NCBI RefSeq assembly: GCF_003966955.1
Contig: NZ_AP019367.1
Coordinates: forward strand, 868,001-932,000
DNA length: 64,000 nt
Direction of reading: 5' to 3'
From: Parolsenella catena
Lineage (GTDB): Bacteria; Actinomycetota; Coriobacteriia; Coriobacteriales; Atopobiaceae
The translations under genes were made by a program, and so were the position numbers. The notes beneath the pieces were generated by a model that saw only the letters and a list, made by a program, of their open reading frames with translations, did not search any database and was not told where the DNA came from. Below, in pieces: positions 41,461-49,973 of this stretch (position 1 is its first letter; each line of letters starts with the position of its first letter).

Positions 41461-42399
41461 TCAGTTCCCAGACCGCGGATGAGCCTGCAGTGCCGCCGCC
41501 TTGAGCCGACCGACGGACAGGTGCGTGTAGATCTGGGTGGTCGAGAGGCTTTCGTGTCCGAGAAGCTCCTGCACGCTCCTGAGGTCCGCGCCGCCATCGA
41601 GCAGCTGCGTCGCGAACGTGTGGCGCATGGCGTGTGGAGTCAGCGAGGGGTCGAGGCCTGCCACCTCGACGAGGCGCTCGAACCTCGTGCGAAGTGCGGC
41701 CGCGCTCATCCTCTGCCCCCTCGAGGAGAGAAACAGGGCGTTGGATTGAGTCTTGGACGCGCGGGCAAACGTCGGCCGCGCGTTGCGGACGTAGCGCTCG
41801 ATAGCCCTCACGGCGCTGTCGTAGAGCGGCACGATGCGCTCCTTTGCGCCCTTGCCAAAGAGACGGACCTGTCGCTGCAAGACGTCGACGTCTCGCACGT
41901 CAAGTGCCGAGACCTCGGAGATGCGCGCCCCGCTCGCATAGAGCAGCTCGATGAGCGCACGGTCTCTGACGCCGGCGCAATCGGAAGAACATGACTGGAT
42001 GAGACGCTCCACGTCCGAGTCCGCAAGCACGCACGGCAGGCGCTTGGAGAGTTTGGGGCTTGCCACGGCCGCTGCGGCATCCTCCTGCGTGAGCTCCCTG
42101 CTCACAAGCCACTTGTAGAGACAGCGAACGGCGGAGAGATGGCGGTTCTGGGTGGTCGTGGCGTATCCGGCGTCATTGAGCTCGGCCAACCAGCTCCTGA
42201 GCTCGGCATGCGTGACGTGGAGAGGGTCTATTCCCTCTCTCCTCGTCCACTCGAGGTATGCCGCAAGATCCGTCTCGTAGGCTCTCGTGGTGTTCGGTGA
42301 CAGGTTGCGGACATCGCGCAGGTAGGACAGGTACTCCCCCGCCATGCGCTCGAACTCGTCCTGCGAGACGCAGCGCAGCTCACTAGCCGAACAGGTCAT
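41461..42399 (-). CDS. xerC: Tyrosine recombinase XerC
   Basis: This 312-residue recombinase resolves chromosome dimers at dif. The N-terminal core-binding domain has GEYLSYLRDVRNLSPNTTRAY. The catalytic set is complete: Arg in ASGARISEV, Lys in FGKGAKERIVP, HAMRHTFA, GHESLSTTQIY with the nucleophilic Tyr. I chose the ATG at 42399, which overlaps the trmFO end, because helix A starts well before the alternative ATG at 42345. Next to trmFO, as in Bacillus, it is a housekeeping enzyme and not a phage integrase. Confidence 0.92.
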   Translation of the reverse strand: MTCSASELRCVSQDEFERMAGEYLSYLRDVRNLSPNTTRAYETDLAAYLEWTRREGIDPLHVTHAELRSWLAELNDAGYATTTQNRHLSAVRCLYKWLVSRELTQEDAAAAVASPKLSKRLPCVLADSDVERLIQSCSSDCAGVRDRALIELLYASGARISEVSALDVRDVDVLQRQVRLFGKGAKERIVPLYDSAVRAIERYVRNARPTFARASKTQSNALFLSSRGQRMSAAALRTRFERLVEVAGLDPSLTPHAMRHTFATQLLDGGADLRSVQELLGHESLSTTQIYTHLSVGRLKAAALQAHPRSGN

Positions 42400-43708
42400 C
42401 GCGGGAGGAGACGTAGGCCGTGAGGTCTTGCAGGGCACGGTCGGCATAGCGCGCGTAGCGCTCGCGCTTCTTGAGCCTTGGACTCTCCAGCGGCGGGACG
42501 ATGCCAAAGTTGACGTGCATCGGCTGGTAGGGAGAGGTGGCCGGGCTCGTGGCGTATGCGACCAGAGAGCCCAGCGCACCCGTGCGCGGAAGGCTCGCGT
42601 GGGCAACTCCCGAGACGTCAGCGAAGGTGTTGAGGGCGGCAAGCAGTCCGGAGGCTATGGCCTCCGTATAGCCCTCGGTGCCGCAGATCTGACCCGCGAG
42701 CCTCGTCTTGGTTCCCGGAATGGCGAACGTGTCGTCAAGGACGCGCGGGGCATCCACGAAGGAGTTGCGATGCATGACGCCATAGCGGAAGAACTCCGCG
42801 TTCTCGAGGCCCGGAATGAGACGAAAGACGCGCTTCTGCTCGGGCCAGGTGAGGTTCGTCTGGAAGCCAACGAGGTTGTACGCCGTGCACTCAGCATTCT
42901 CGGGCCTGAGCTGGACCACCGCCCAGGGCCTGCGCCCCGTCCTTGGGTCCGTAAGGCCAACGGGCTTCATGGCGCCATAGCGGGCGGCGTCCATGCCGGT
43001 GCGGGCAACCTCCTCCACGGGCTGACACGCGCAGAACAGGTCCTTCTGCTCGAACTCGCGGGCAACGACCCTGTCGGCTCCCAGTAGGGCCTCCATGAAC
43101 GTCTCGTACTCGGACTTGTCCATGGGACAGTTGAGGTAGTCGCCAACCCCCTGCTCCTCGTAGCGAGACTGCGAGAACACAATAGAGCGGTCGATCGTCT
43201 CGGCGTCCACGATGGGTGCGGCAGCATCAAAGAAGGAGAGCGACTCCGCGCCGATGAGGCTTGCGAGCGAGGACGCGAGGGCATCCGAGCACAGCGGGCC
43301 GGCGGCGATTACGGACCTTCCCTCCGGAATGCTCGTGACCTCCTCGCGCACCACCTCAATGAGCGGCTCGGAGGCAATGCGCTTCCCCACGAGTTCGGAG
43401 AAACGCTCGCGGTCGACCGCAAGCGCACCGCCGGCCGGCACCGAGGCCCGTTTGGCGCACTCGAGGAGCTCGGAGCCCATAAGCTCGAGCTCCGCCTTGA
43501 GCAGACCAGCGGCAGAGTCGCGTCTCGTGGACTTGAGCGAGTTGGAGCAGACGAGCTCGGCCATGCCGTCGGTATGGTGGGCCGGCGAGCTCTTGAGCGG
43601 CCTTTGCTCGACGAGCCTCACGCGCACACCACGCTTGGCGAGCTGAAGCGCGCACTCGCATCCCGCAAGACCAGCGCCAACAACCGTTACCGTCTCGAAA
43701 TCGCCCAT
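42383..43708 (-). CDS. trmFO: tRNA uracil-54 C5-methyltransferase (folate/FAD)
   Basis: This 441-residue flavoprotein makes ribothymidine-54 using methylenetetrahydrofolate. VTVVGAGLAGCECALQLAKR is the FAD-binding motif. ELVCSNSLKST holds a conserved Cys, and FCACQPVEEVARTG matches the second catalytic Cys region. KPVGLTDPRTG and the GTEGYTEAIASGL FAD-binding end are typical. The ATG at 43708 has GGGAGA upstream. TrmFO is mostly known from Firmicutes-type bacteria, and its presence fits a Coriobacteriia genome. Confidence 0.94.
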   Translation of the reverse strand: MGDFETVTVVGAGLAGCECALQLAKRGVRVRLVEQRPLKSSPAHHTDGMAELVCSNSLKSTRRDSAAGLLKAELELMGSELLECAKRASVPAGGALAVDRERFSELVGKRIASEPLIEVVREEVTSIPEGRSVIAAGPLCSDALASSLASLIGAESLSFFDAAAPIVDAETIDRSIVFSQSRYEEQGVGDYLNCPMDKSEYETFMEALLGADRVVAREFEQKDLFCACQPVEEVARTGMDAARYGAMKPVGLTDPRTGRRPWAVVQLRPENAECTAYNLVGFQTNLTWPEQKRVFRLIPGLENAEFFRYGVMHRNSFVDAPRVLDDTFAIPGTKTRLAGQICGTEGYTEAIASGLLAALNTFADVSGVAHASLPRTGALGSLVAYATSPATSPYQPMHVNFGIVPPLESPRLKKRERYARYADRALQDLTAYVSSRDDLFG

Positions 43709-43733
43709 GAATCTCCCGTCAAAGCCAGTGAAT

Positions 43734-44660
43734 CTATGCCGATACATTGTGCCCCAGCAGAGCTAGCTCTGTGGGCGCAAATCGAGAGTCGGGAAGTCGG
43801 CACACAAGCCCGAGCGCCTCCTGCTCCGCAAGGACGGCAAGCGTCTGGGGAAGACCCAGGCCGAGAAGCACGGATATCTCGTCTGCCCTCATGGGAGAGG
43901 CCACGAGGGCATCGAGCAAGGCTCCCCTTGGAAGGTCATGTGACTCAACCTGAGTTCTAAGCCTGCCGTAGTCAAGCGAGATGAGCCCCTCGAGGGACTC
44001 CTCGTCAGTCACGATGGACGCGCCTGACTCGATGAGCCAGTTCGTTCCCCGAGAGTTTGCCGAGAAGATCGAACCGGGAACGGCATAGACCCTTCGCCCA
44101 AGCTCCGCCGCCGTCGTGGCGGTGTGAAACGTTCCCGAGGGCCTTGCGGCCTCGCAGACCACGAGGACCGTGGAAAGCGCTGCTATGGCCTTGTTCCTCC
44201 TCACGAATGTATAGCGAGCCGGGGGCGCGCCCCAATGCTCAAGGGAGACGACGCACCCTCCCCCGCGGACAGCTCTGGCAAACAGCTCGTCGCTTGAGGA
44301 TGGGTAGACGCAGTCCGCGCCACACCCCGGAATGACGACCGTCCTTCCCCCGGCGTCGAGAGCGGCCGTGCCCGCGCACTGGTCGCAGCCGATGGCGCCT
44401 CCGGAGACCACGGTGATCCCGCACTCAGCGGCGGCGCGTCCGGCCATCTTGGCGCATGTTCTTCCGTAAGGCGTGGCCTTCCTGGCGCCAACGATCGAGA
44501 TGCACTCGCCGCTGAGGACCGAGGGGTCCCCGTAGCCACGGAGCACGGGCGCCTCATGGCCAAGGTCGAGCAAGGCCGGCGGATAGGAGGGGTCATTCGG
44601 CGCGATCTCCCAGCGCTGCAGTCCCTCTATGATTGAGCGGTACTCGCTATGAGCTGCCAT
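43734..44660 (-). CDS. dprA: DNA-processing protein DprA
   Basis: This 308-residue protein loads RecA on incoming single-stranded DNA in transformation. The Rossmann-like core has ISIVGARKATPYG, VVSGGAIGCDQCAGTAAL, VIPGCGADCVYP and FVRRNKAIAALS. A C-terminal winged helix (DALVASPMRADEISVLLGL) follows. GGAGGG lies 8 bases before the ATG at 44660. The start overlaps comM by 14 bases. No late competence machinery is in the window. Confidence 0.93.
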   Translation of the reverse strand: MAAHSEYRSIIEGLQRWEIAPNDPSYPPALLDLGHEAPVLRGYGDPSVLSGECISIVGARKATPYGRTCAKMAGRAAAECGITVVSGGAIGCDQCAGTAALDAGGRTVVIPGCGADCVYPSSSDELFARAVRGGGCVVSLEHWGAPPARYTFVRRNKAIAALSTVLVVCEAARPSGTFHTATTAAELGRRVYAVPGSIFSANSRGTNWLIESGASIVTDEESLEGLISLDYGRLRTQVESHDLPRGALLDALVASPMRADEISVLLGLGLPQTLAVLAEQEALGLVCRLPDSRFAPTELALLGHNVSA

Positions 44661-46164
44661 GTGCATCGCCCTCCAAGGCGTAGCGGCTTCTATACGCGCA
44701 TGCCTCCGCAATGTCGTCTGCCTCCACGCTCTCTCGCTCGACGAGGTCGGCAATCGTGCGCGCCACGCGTGCGGTCCTCGCAATCGCCCTGCCTCCAAGC
44801 GACAGTCGCTCAGCCATAAGCTCGAGCAGGGACTGAGCCTTACCAGACAGCGAGCACCCCTCGATGGTGCCGTCTAGCTCCATGTGTTGCCGCGACCTTC
44901 TCCAGGACGCGAACTCTCGCCCTCTCATGACCTGCGCGCGCATCTCGGACGAGCTAAGACCCCTCGTACCCTTGATGACATCCGAGGCGGATGGCCTCGT
45001 GACGTCAACGAACACGTCGATGCGATCCATAAGGGCGCCTCCGACCCTCGACTGATAGCGAGCGATCTGGGACGGCGAGCAGCGACACACGTGCCCTCGG
45101 TCGCCAAAGTGACCGCAGGGGCAGGGGTTTGCGGCAGCCAGAAGCTGGAACCTGCTGGGAAACGAGTAGGTGCCATCGGCGCGGACGAGGCGAATCTCTC
45201 CGTCCTCCATCGGCTGACGCAGCGACTGCAGCACGGAGGGCGAGAACTCTGGGAGCTCATCGAGAAACAGGACGCCACCATGTGCCAGTGACGCCTCGCC
45301 AGGCGTCACGGGGTTGCCGCCTCCGACGAGGCCCGCCAGGGATATGGCATGATGGGGCGCCCTAAAGGGCCTGCGCCCCAAGACGATGTCGTCCACGGGA
45401 AGCGCGCAGACGGAGTGCACCAGCATGGCCTCCAGAGCCTCGTCCTCCTCTAGGGGAGGCAGTATCGTGGGCAGCCGCTTGGCGAGCATGGTCTTACCCG
45501 CCCCGGGAGGTCCCGTCATAAGCGCACCATGGCCTCCCGCCGCCGCAATCACGAGGGCTCGTTTCGCTTGCTCCTGATCGACCACGTCGGCATAGTCGAG
45601 CGCCGAAGCATCCACGTTGTCGCAGCGAGTAGCGTAGCCTTCGGACGCCGTCAGACTTGGTACCCCTCGCTTGAGCTGCGAGAGATTGTCGAGGATGAGC
45701 GTGTCCTCCCCCGTTGACGCCCCAACTGAGGAGAGTATGAAGTCACGTGGCCCCACAAGCGCAAGGCCAAGCCCTCGAGCCAGGAGAGCATAGGCAATGC
45801 CGCCGGAGACACCGCTCACCATCCCTCCGAGCCCAAGTTCTCCCACGAACAGGCACCGGTCCAGGTCGTTGGTTGGAATCTGGCCTGTGGCCGCCAGGAT
45901 CGCGATGGCCATCGGAAGGTCGAGACCGGTACCCGTCTTCTTCATGTCACTCGGGGCGAGATTGACCGTGACGCCCATACGTGGGACCTCGAACCCGCAT
46001 TGCGAGAGCGCGCAGCGGATTCGGTTCCTTGACTCGAGCACGGAGGCAGACGGCTTGCCGACGATCGTGATGTTGGGAAGCCCGCCGGTCAGGGCCACCT
46101 CAACGGTGACATGAGCGGCCTCGACGCCCCTGAGCGTTGCCGCGTGAATGGTGAGGCAGCCCAT
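44647..46164 (-). CDS. comM: Mg-chelatase-like AAA+ ATPase ComM (YifB)
   Basis: This 505-residue protein helps branch migration in natural transformation. An N-terminal Lon-like domain (TVEVALTGGLPNITIVGKPSAS) is followed by an AAA+ core with Walker A GPPGAGKTMLAKRLP, Walker B GGVLFLDELPEF, and a Cys-rich CPCGHFGDRGHVCRCS. The C-terminal magnesium-chelatase domain ends it. The ATG at 46164 shares a base with the yraN stop (TGATG) and has AAGAGG upstream. Confidence 0.94.
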   Translation of the reverse strand: MGCLTIHAATLRGVEAAHVTVEVALTGGLPNITIVGKPSASVLESRNRIRCALSQCGFEVPRMGVTVNLAPSDMKKTGTGLDLPMAIAILAATGQIPTNDLDRCLFVGELGLGGMVSGVSGGIAYALLARGLGLALVGPRDFILSSVGASTGEDTLILDNLSQLKRGVPSLTASEGYATRCDNVDASALDYADVVDQEQAKRALVIAAAGGHGALMTGPPGAGKTMLAKRLPTILPPLEEDEALEAMLVHSVCALPVDDIVLGRRPFRAPHHAISLAGLVGGGNPVTPGEASLAHGGVLFLDELPEFSPSVLQSLRQPMEDGEIRLVRADGTYSFPSRFQLLAAANPCPCGHFGDRGHVCRCSPSQIARYQSRVGGALMDRIDVFVDVTRPSASDVIKGTRGLSSSEMRAQVMRGREFASWRRSRQHMELDGTIEGCSLSGKAQSLLELMAERLSLGGRAIARTARVARTIADLVERESVEADDIAEACAYRSRYALEGDAHGSS

Positions 46165-46586
46165 CAGCACACCTCTTGGAGGCTGATGCCGCGCAGATAA
46201 TGGACGTGGGCCTTACGTTCCTCGCGCTCCTCGAGCGTGACGGCAATGACGTCGAGCCGAACGCTTGGCGGCACCTCGAACCTCGCCTGGTAAGCCAGCC
46301 GCATGTTAGCGTAGCGAGCGAGCTTCTCGGCGTCGACGGCCACCTCGGGATAGACCGCAAGCTCGTAGTCCGGCGGCAAGGCCCTGGACTTGACCTCGAC
46401 GAGGACGTGCTCGGCACCATCCCTACAGACGATGTCCGCCTCTCCCTGCGAGCTGCGCCAGTTCCTGTCGAGGATCTCATAGCCCCTCATCTCAAGAAAC
46501 GAGGCCGCAATGTCCTCTCCAAGCCTTCCCACCTCGTGAGGCGTCAGCTCACAGACGGGCTTGTGGCGGTAGTCGAGCGCTTCCAT
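46164..46586 (-). CDS. yraN: UPF0102 (YraN) nuclease-fold protein
   Basis: This 140-residue protein has the restriction-endonuclease-like fold of YraN: GRLGEDIAASFLEMRGYEIL, QGEADIVCRDG and LVEVKSRA, the E...D...ExK active-site pattern. The role is unproven; its place between rnhB and comM-dprA suggests DNA metabolism. AAGGGAG lies before the ATG at 46586. Confidence 0.9.
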   Translation of the reverse strand: MEALDYRHKPVCELTPHEVGRLGEDIAASFLEMRGYEILDRNWRSSQGEADIVCRDGAEHVLVEVKSRALPPDYELAVYPEVAVDAEKLARYANMRLAYQARFEVPPSVRLDVIAVTLEEREERKAHVHYLRGISLQEVC

Positions 46587-46678
46587 GGTGCTCCCTTCGA
46601 CGCAGGTACGTAAGGGGAGCGTGCCAGAAGGGCCCAACGCAAATCCGGGTCCCGTCAAACGCAAACCTGACAGCGCAG

Positions 46679-47467
46679 CTAGAAGAGCCGCTCCGTCTCG
46701 AGAAAGTTTTGGCAGAAGCTCACGCGATGGATGGGCGTGAGCCCCCTCTCTCGAATTGCCTCGATATGCTCGGGCGATGCATAGCCCTTGGAGCTGGCGA
46801 GGTGATATCCGGGGAACTGCTCGTCATACTCCACCATCATTTCGTCACGAGTGACCTTCGCCACGATGCTTGCGGCGGCAATGCAGGCTACCCTGGCATC
46901 GCCCTTCACGAGCGTGCGCTCCTTGGGGTGTATGTGGAGCGGGTTACCATCGATGAGAACGGCGTCAGGCTCAACGCCCGTGTCCGCAATGGCGCCAAGC
47001 ATTGCCTCGCGAAGGGCGCGAGCCATGCCCACCTCGTCGATTCTTGCAGGGGGAACGTGGCAGATGCCGACGGCCTGGGCAACCTGGCGGATCTTGACGG
47101 CAAGCTCGCCTCTGCGTTGGGCAGAGAGCTGCTTGGAGTCATTGACGCCCCACACCTTGGGGTCGTCTGGCAGCGCCACGGCGCAGACCGTGACGGGCCC
47201 CGCAACGGAGCCTCGCCCGACCTCGTCAAGGCCCAAGACGATGCCATCGCCGCCCATCTCGCGCATGAGCGCGTACATCCCCTCGACTCGCTCTCGCTCG
47301 GCCCTCTGCCTCGCGACGCGCCTCGTGGCAACGCCGCAGGCGCGCCTGACCTGGGCGCGCGGATCGTCGGCATAACGCTCGAGCAGCGCCTCGAGCTCTG
47401 ACTCGGTTGCCTCGGCAAGCGTCGCGGAGATCTCCGCGGCGGTGGCCGGATGGGTGTTGCCAGCCAT
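46679..47467 (-). CDS. rnhB: Ribonuclease HII
   Basis: This 262-residue enzyme removes ribonucleotides from DNA. The catalytic Asp-Glu motif is VLGLDEVGRGSVAGPVTV, and PDAVLIDGNPLHI, KGDARVACIAAASIVAKVTRD follow. About 70 residues of N-terminal helix precede the core, as in the Bacillus-type enzyme, which is longer than the E. coli enzyme (~200). It follows the rplS terminator by 19 bases. Confidence 0.95.
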   Translation of the reverse strand: MAGNTHPATAAEISATLAEATESELEALLERYADDPRAQVRRACGVATRRVARQRAERERVEGMYALMREMGGDGIVLGLDEVGRGSVAGPVTVCAVALPDDPKVWGVNDSKQLSAQRRGELAVKIRQVAQAVGICHVPPARIDEVGMARALREAMLGAIADTGVEPDAVLIDGNPLHIHPKERTLVKGDARVACIAAASIVAKVTRDEMMVEYDEQFPGYHLASSKGYASPEHIEAIRERGLTPIHRVSFCQNFLETERLF

Positions 47468-47485
47468 ACCCTTCTCCCCTCACAG

Positions 47486-47517
47486 AAAAGAGCCGCCCCG
47501 CAAATGCGGAACGGCTC
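47486..47517 (-). terminator. Terminator after rplS
   Basis: On the minus strand GAGCCG and CGGCTC, with inner CCGC/GCGG, are followed by TTTTC. Genes downstream (rnhB onward) need read-through or a promoter not seen here. Confidence 0.8.
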
Positions 47518-47541
47518 CCGACAATCGCAACTGCCTTGGGG

Positions 47542-47886
47542 CTAGTCGCGCTTCTCGCGAATGCGAGCAGCCTTGCCCACGCGATCGCGCAGGTAGAAGA
47601 GCTTGGCGCGACGGACGTCACCGTGACGGACGACCTCGAGCTTGGCGATCTTGGGCGAGTGAAGCGGGAACGTGCGCTCCACGCCGACGCCAAAGGAGAT
47701 CTTGCGGACGGTGAAGGTCTCACGAGAAGAGCCACCGCTCATGCGGATGACGTCACCCTCGAACACCTGGATGCGCTCGCGGTCACCCTCCTTGATGCGG
47801 TAGTGCACCTTGACGTGGTCGCCAGGGATGACCGTGGGGATGTCCTCACGAATCTGCTGACGCTCGATGGCGCGAATGTAGTCCAT
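47542..47886 (-). CDS. rplS: 50S ribosomal protein L19
   Basis: This 114-residue protein matches L19: [50 protein letters not shown] and [14 protein letters not shown]. It stands as its own unit between a strong promoter and a terminator. Confidence 0.98.
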   Translation of the reverse strand: MDYIRAIERQQIREDIPTVIPGDHVKVHYRIKEGDRERIQVFEGDVIRMSGGSSRETFTVRKISFGVGVERTFPLHSPKIAKLEVVRHGDVRRAKLFYLRDRVGKAARIREKRD

Positions 47887-47962
47887 GCTGCAATCCTTGT
47901 CTCTTTGCCCAGAGGTCCCGTCTGATCTGCCAGCGGTACGTGGGGTTTACACACAAGCGAGA

Positions 47963-47991
47963 AGTATAGCGAAGCGAATGCCAGCGCGCAA
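47963..47991 (-). promoter_or_regulatory. rplS promoter
   Basis: On the minus strand -35 TTGCGC and -10 TATACT are separated by 17 bases. It is the best promoter match in the window. Confidence 0.75.
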
Positions 47992-48018
47992 CGATTAAAT
48001 CGAACGCGCTCAGCTACC

Positions 48019-49074
48019 TCAGCGTCTCCATGCGCGCGGCAGGAACAGGCGCTCGTAGTCCCGTATGGCGTAGCGGTCGGTCATGCCCGAGATATAGTCT
48101 GCCACCTGCACTTCGGGGGCGTCGCTGTCATGCAGCCGGTATTCGGCCGGAACCTCGTCAAGATGCCCGATGTAGTGCATGAAGAGTCGCTCCACGAGCC
48201 CGTTGGCCTTGGGCTCCTCGACCTTGGCGTCGCTTTGCGTGTAGACATTCTCGAACAGCCATGACCTGAGCTCCATCATGGCCTCCCACACGGGCTCGCT
48301 CATCGCGATGTCGCCGCGACGTGCGCTCGTGGAGACGAGGTCGGCCACCATGGTGGCGATGCGCTGGGAGGACGATGAGCCAAGACGCTCGAGCACGACG
48401 CTCGGCAGGCCTGCCTCGCAGATTATCCCGGCACGCTCGGCGTCCTGAATGTCATGCGTGACGTAGGCAACTCGGTCTGCGACGGCGACGATGCGCCCCT
48501 CGAGCGTGGCGGCACGCTGCGAGCCCGTGTGGCACACGATTCCGTCAACCACCTCGCGAGAGAGATTGAGGCCGCGTCCGTCCTTCTCGAGAAGGTCCAC
48601 CACGCGGGCGGACTGCTCGTTGTGGCGAAACAGCCGCCTTCCCTCGTCTCCATCCGGATCCAGGCCCCTCCAACGGGCGATGGCACGGGAGAGCGCTCCC
48701 TCCCCCGTGTGCCCAAAGGGCGTGTGTCCCAAATCGTGCCCGAGGGCGATGGCCTCGGTGAGGTCCTCGTTCAGGCGAAGCGGGGCGGCCACGCTGCGGG
48801 CAATCTGCGCAACCTCAAGCGTGTGCGTGAGCCTCGTGCGGTAGTGGTCCCCCTCGGGAGCGAGAAACACCTGCGTCTTGTGCGAGAGGCGCCTGAAGGC
48901 CTTGCAGTGGACGATGCGGTCCCGGTCGCGCTGGTAGCATGTGCGAAGCGCATCGGCCTGCTCAGGCACGAGCCGGCCGACGGAGGCATCCGAGAACGCC
49001 GCGAGCGGCGAGAGCAACTCGTGCTCCCGCCGCTCGACGTCTGCCCTTGTGAGTATGGAAAGGCCCGTACCCAT
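48019..49074 (-). CDS. dgt: dGTP triphosphohydrolase-like HD enzyme
   Basis: This 351-residue HD-domain protein has the Dgt N-terminus RDRDRIVHCKAFRRLSHKTQVF, YRTRLTHTLEVAQIA and the metal-binding HDLGHTPFGHTGE. It removes the triphosphate from dGTP or other dNTPs. The start is 3 bases after the PPDK-regulator stop. Substrate preference is not known from the sequence. Confidence 0.93.
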   Translation of the reverse strand: MGTGLSILTRADVERREHELLSPLAAFSDASVGRLVPEQADALRTCYQRDRDRIVHCKAFRRLSHKTQVFLAPEGDHYRTRLTHTLEVAQIARSVAAPLRLNEDLTEAIALGHDLGHTPFGHTGEGALSRAIARWRGLDPDGDEGRRLFRHNEQSARVVDLLEKDGRGLNLSREVVDGIVCHTGSQRAATLEGRIVAVADRVAYVTHDIQDAERAGIICEAGLPSVVLERLGSSSSQRIATMVADLVSTSARRGDIAMSEPVWEAMMELRSWLFENVYTQSDAKVEEPKANGLVERLFMHYIGHLDEVPAEYRLHDSDAPEVQVADYISGMTDRYAIRDYERLFLPRAWRR

Positions 49075-49077
49075 GCG

Positions 49078-49914
49078 TTACGCGCGCTCGACCTGCGAGA
49101 TGACGTCGGCGGAGAGCTCCTCGACCGTCTTCTCGTCGCTGAACAGGCGCGTGCACCCAAGCTCGTCCATGACCCGTGAGGCATGGGCCACCGCGCTCTC
49201 GGCGTTGGCGACCTCCTCGCTGGCCAAGCCCTCGGCATCCTTTACGCGGATGCTCGCGCTGGCAAGCACGCCCGTGGAGTTCTCGAGTCCAAACAGGCGT
49301 CCCTTGTCGACCTGGGCGAGCTCCCCGGGAATGTCGCAGCCAGGATCGAGCGAGACGCTCGCCACGTTGTAGCCGAGGAACGACAGGTACATGGCAAGCG
49401 GCGTCTTCGCAGAGCCCGAGAGTCCCACGAGGACCACGTCCGCCTTCACGAGGTCCTGGGGATTCTTGCCGTCATCGTGCTCGACGAAGAAATCCATGGA
49501 GGACACGCGACGCAGGTAGCGCTTGTCCACCATGTGGTGGGCGCGCGCCTGGTTCTTGGGCTTCTCGCCCGTGAGGCCGGCGAGAAGCTGCACAACGGGA
49601 CCAAGAATGTCTACGGACAGGATGCCGCGGTTGTTGAGGTCGCTGCGCACCCGCTTGCGAAGCGCGGGGTCGACGATGGAATGGAAGACCGCCGTGGAGA
49701 CGAAGTCCTCCTCGTGCTCGTCAAAGTACTCGGAGACCTCCTCGGCGCTCTTGATCTGCGACAGGCGCACGACGCGAACCGCGCCGTCGGAGAACTGCGC
49801 GGCAGCCGACAGCACGACGTTGTTCGCGGAGTCTCCGAGCGAGTCTGAGACGACGTAGACGATGGCCGAGTCCTCGGAGCGACCCTCGCCGAGCTGATCG
49901 TAGGTAACCTTCAT
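49078..49914 (-). CDS. ppsR: Pyruvate, phosphate dikinase regulatory protein (DUF299)
   Basis: This 278-residue protein is a bifunctional ADP-dependent kinase/phosphorylase that switches PPDK or PEP synthase. VYVVSDSLGDSANNVV opens it; the P-loop VGLSGSAKTPLAMYLSFLG and SLDPGCDIPGEL follow. The family P-loop is usually GVSRTSKTP. The ATG at 49914 has GGAGGG upstream. The dikinase target is outside the window. Confidence 0.9.
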   Translation of the reverse strand: MKVTYDQLGEGRSEDSAIVYVVSDSLGDSANNVVLSAAAQFSDGAVRVVRLSQIKSAEEVSEYFDEHEEDFVSTAVFHSIVDPALRKRVRSDLNNRGILSVDILGPVVQLLAGLTGEKPKNQARAHHMVDKRYLRRVSSMDFFVEHDDGKNPQDLVKADVVLVGLSGSAKTPLAMYLSFLGYNVASVSLDPGCDIPGELAQVDKGRLFGLENSTGVLASASIRVKDAEGLASEEVANAESAVAHASRVMDELGCTRLFSDEKTVEELSADVISQVERA

Positions 49915-49973
49915 GAGACCCTCCAACCGCGGCGGCCACGTGGCCGCGCATCACTTGTTGGCTTCCTTATACC

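Noticed and set aside
41461-42399. Tyrosine recombinase as a sign of a phage or integrative element
   Set aside because: It sits between trmFO and rpsB in a conserved housekeeping order, has XerC features, and no attachment repeats or phage genes are near.
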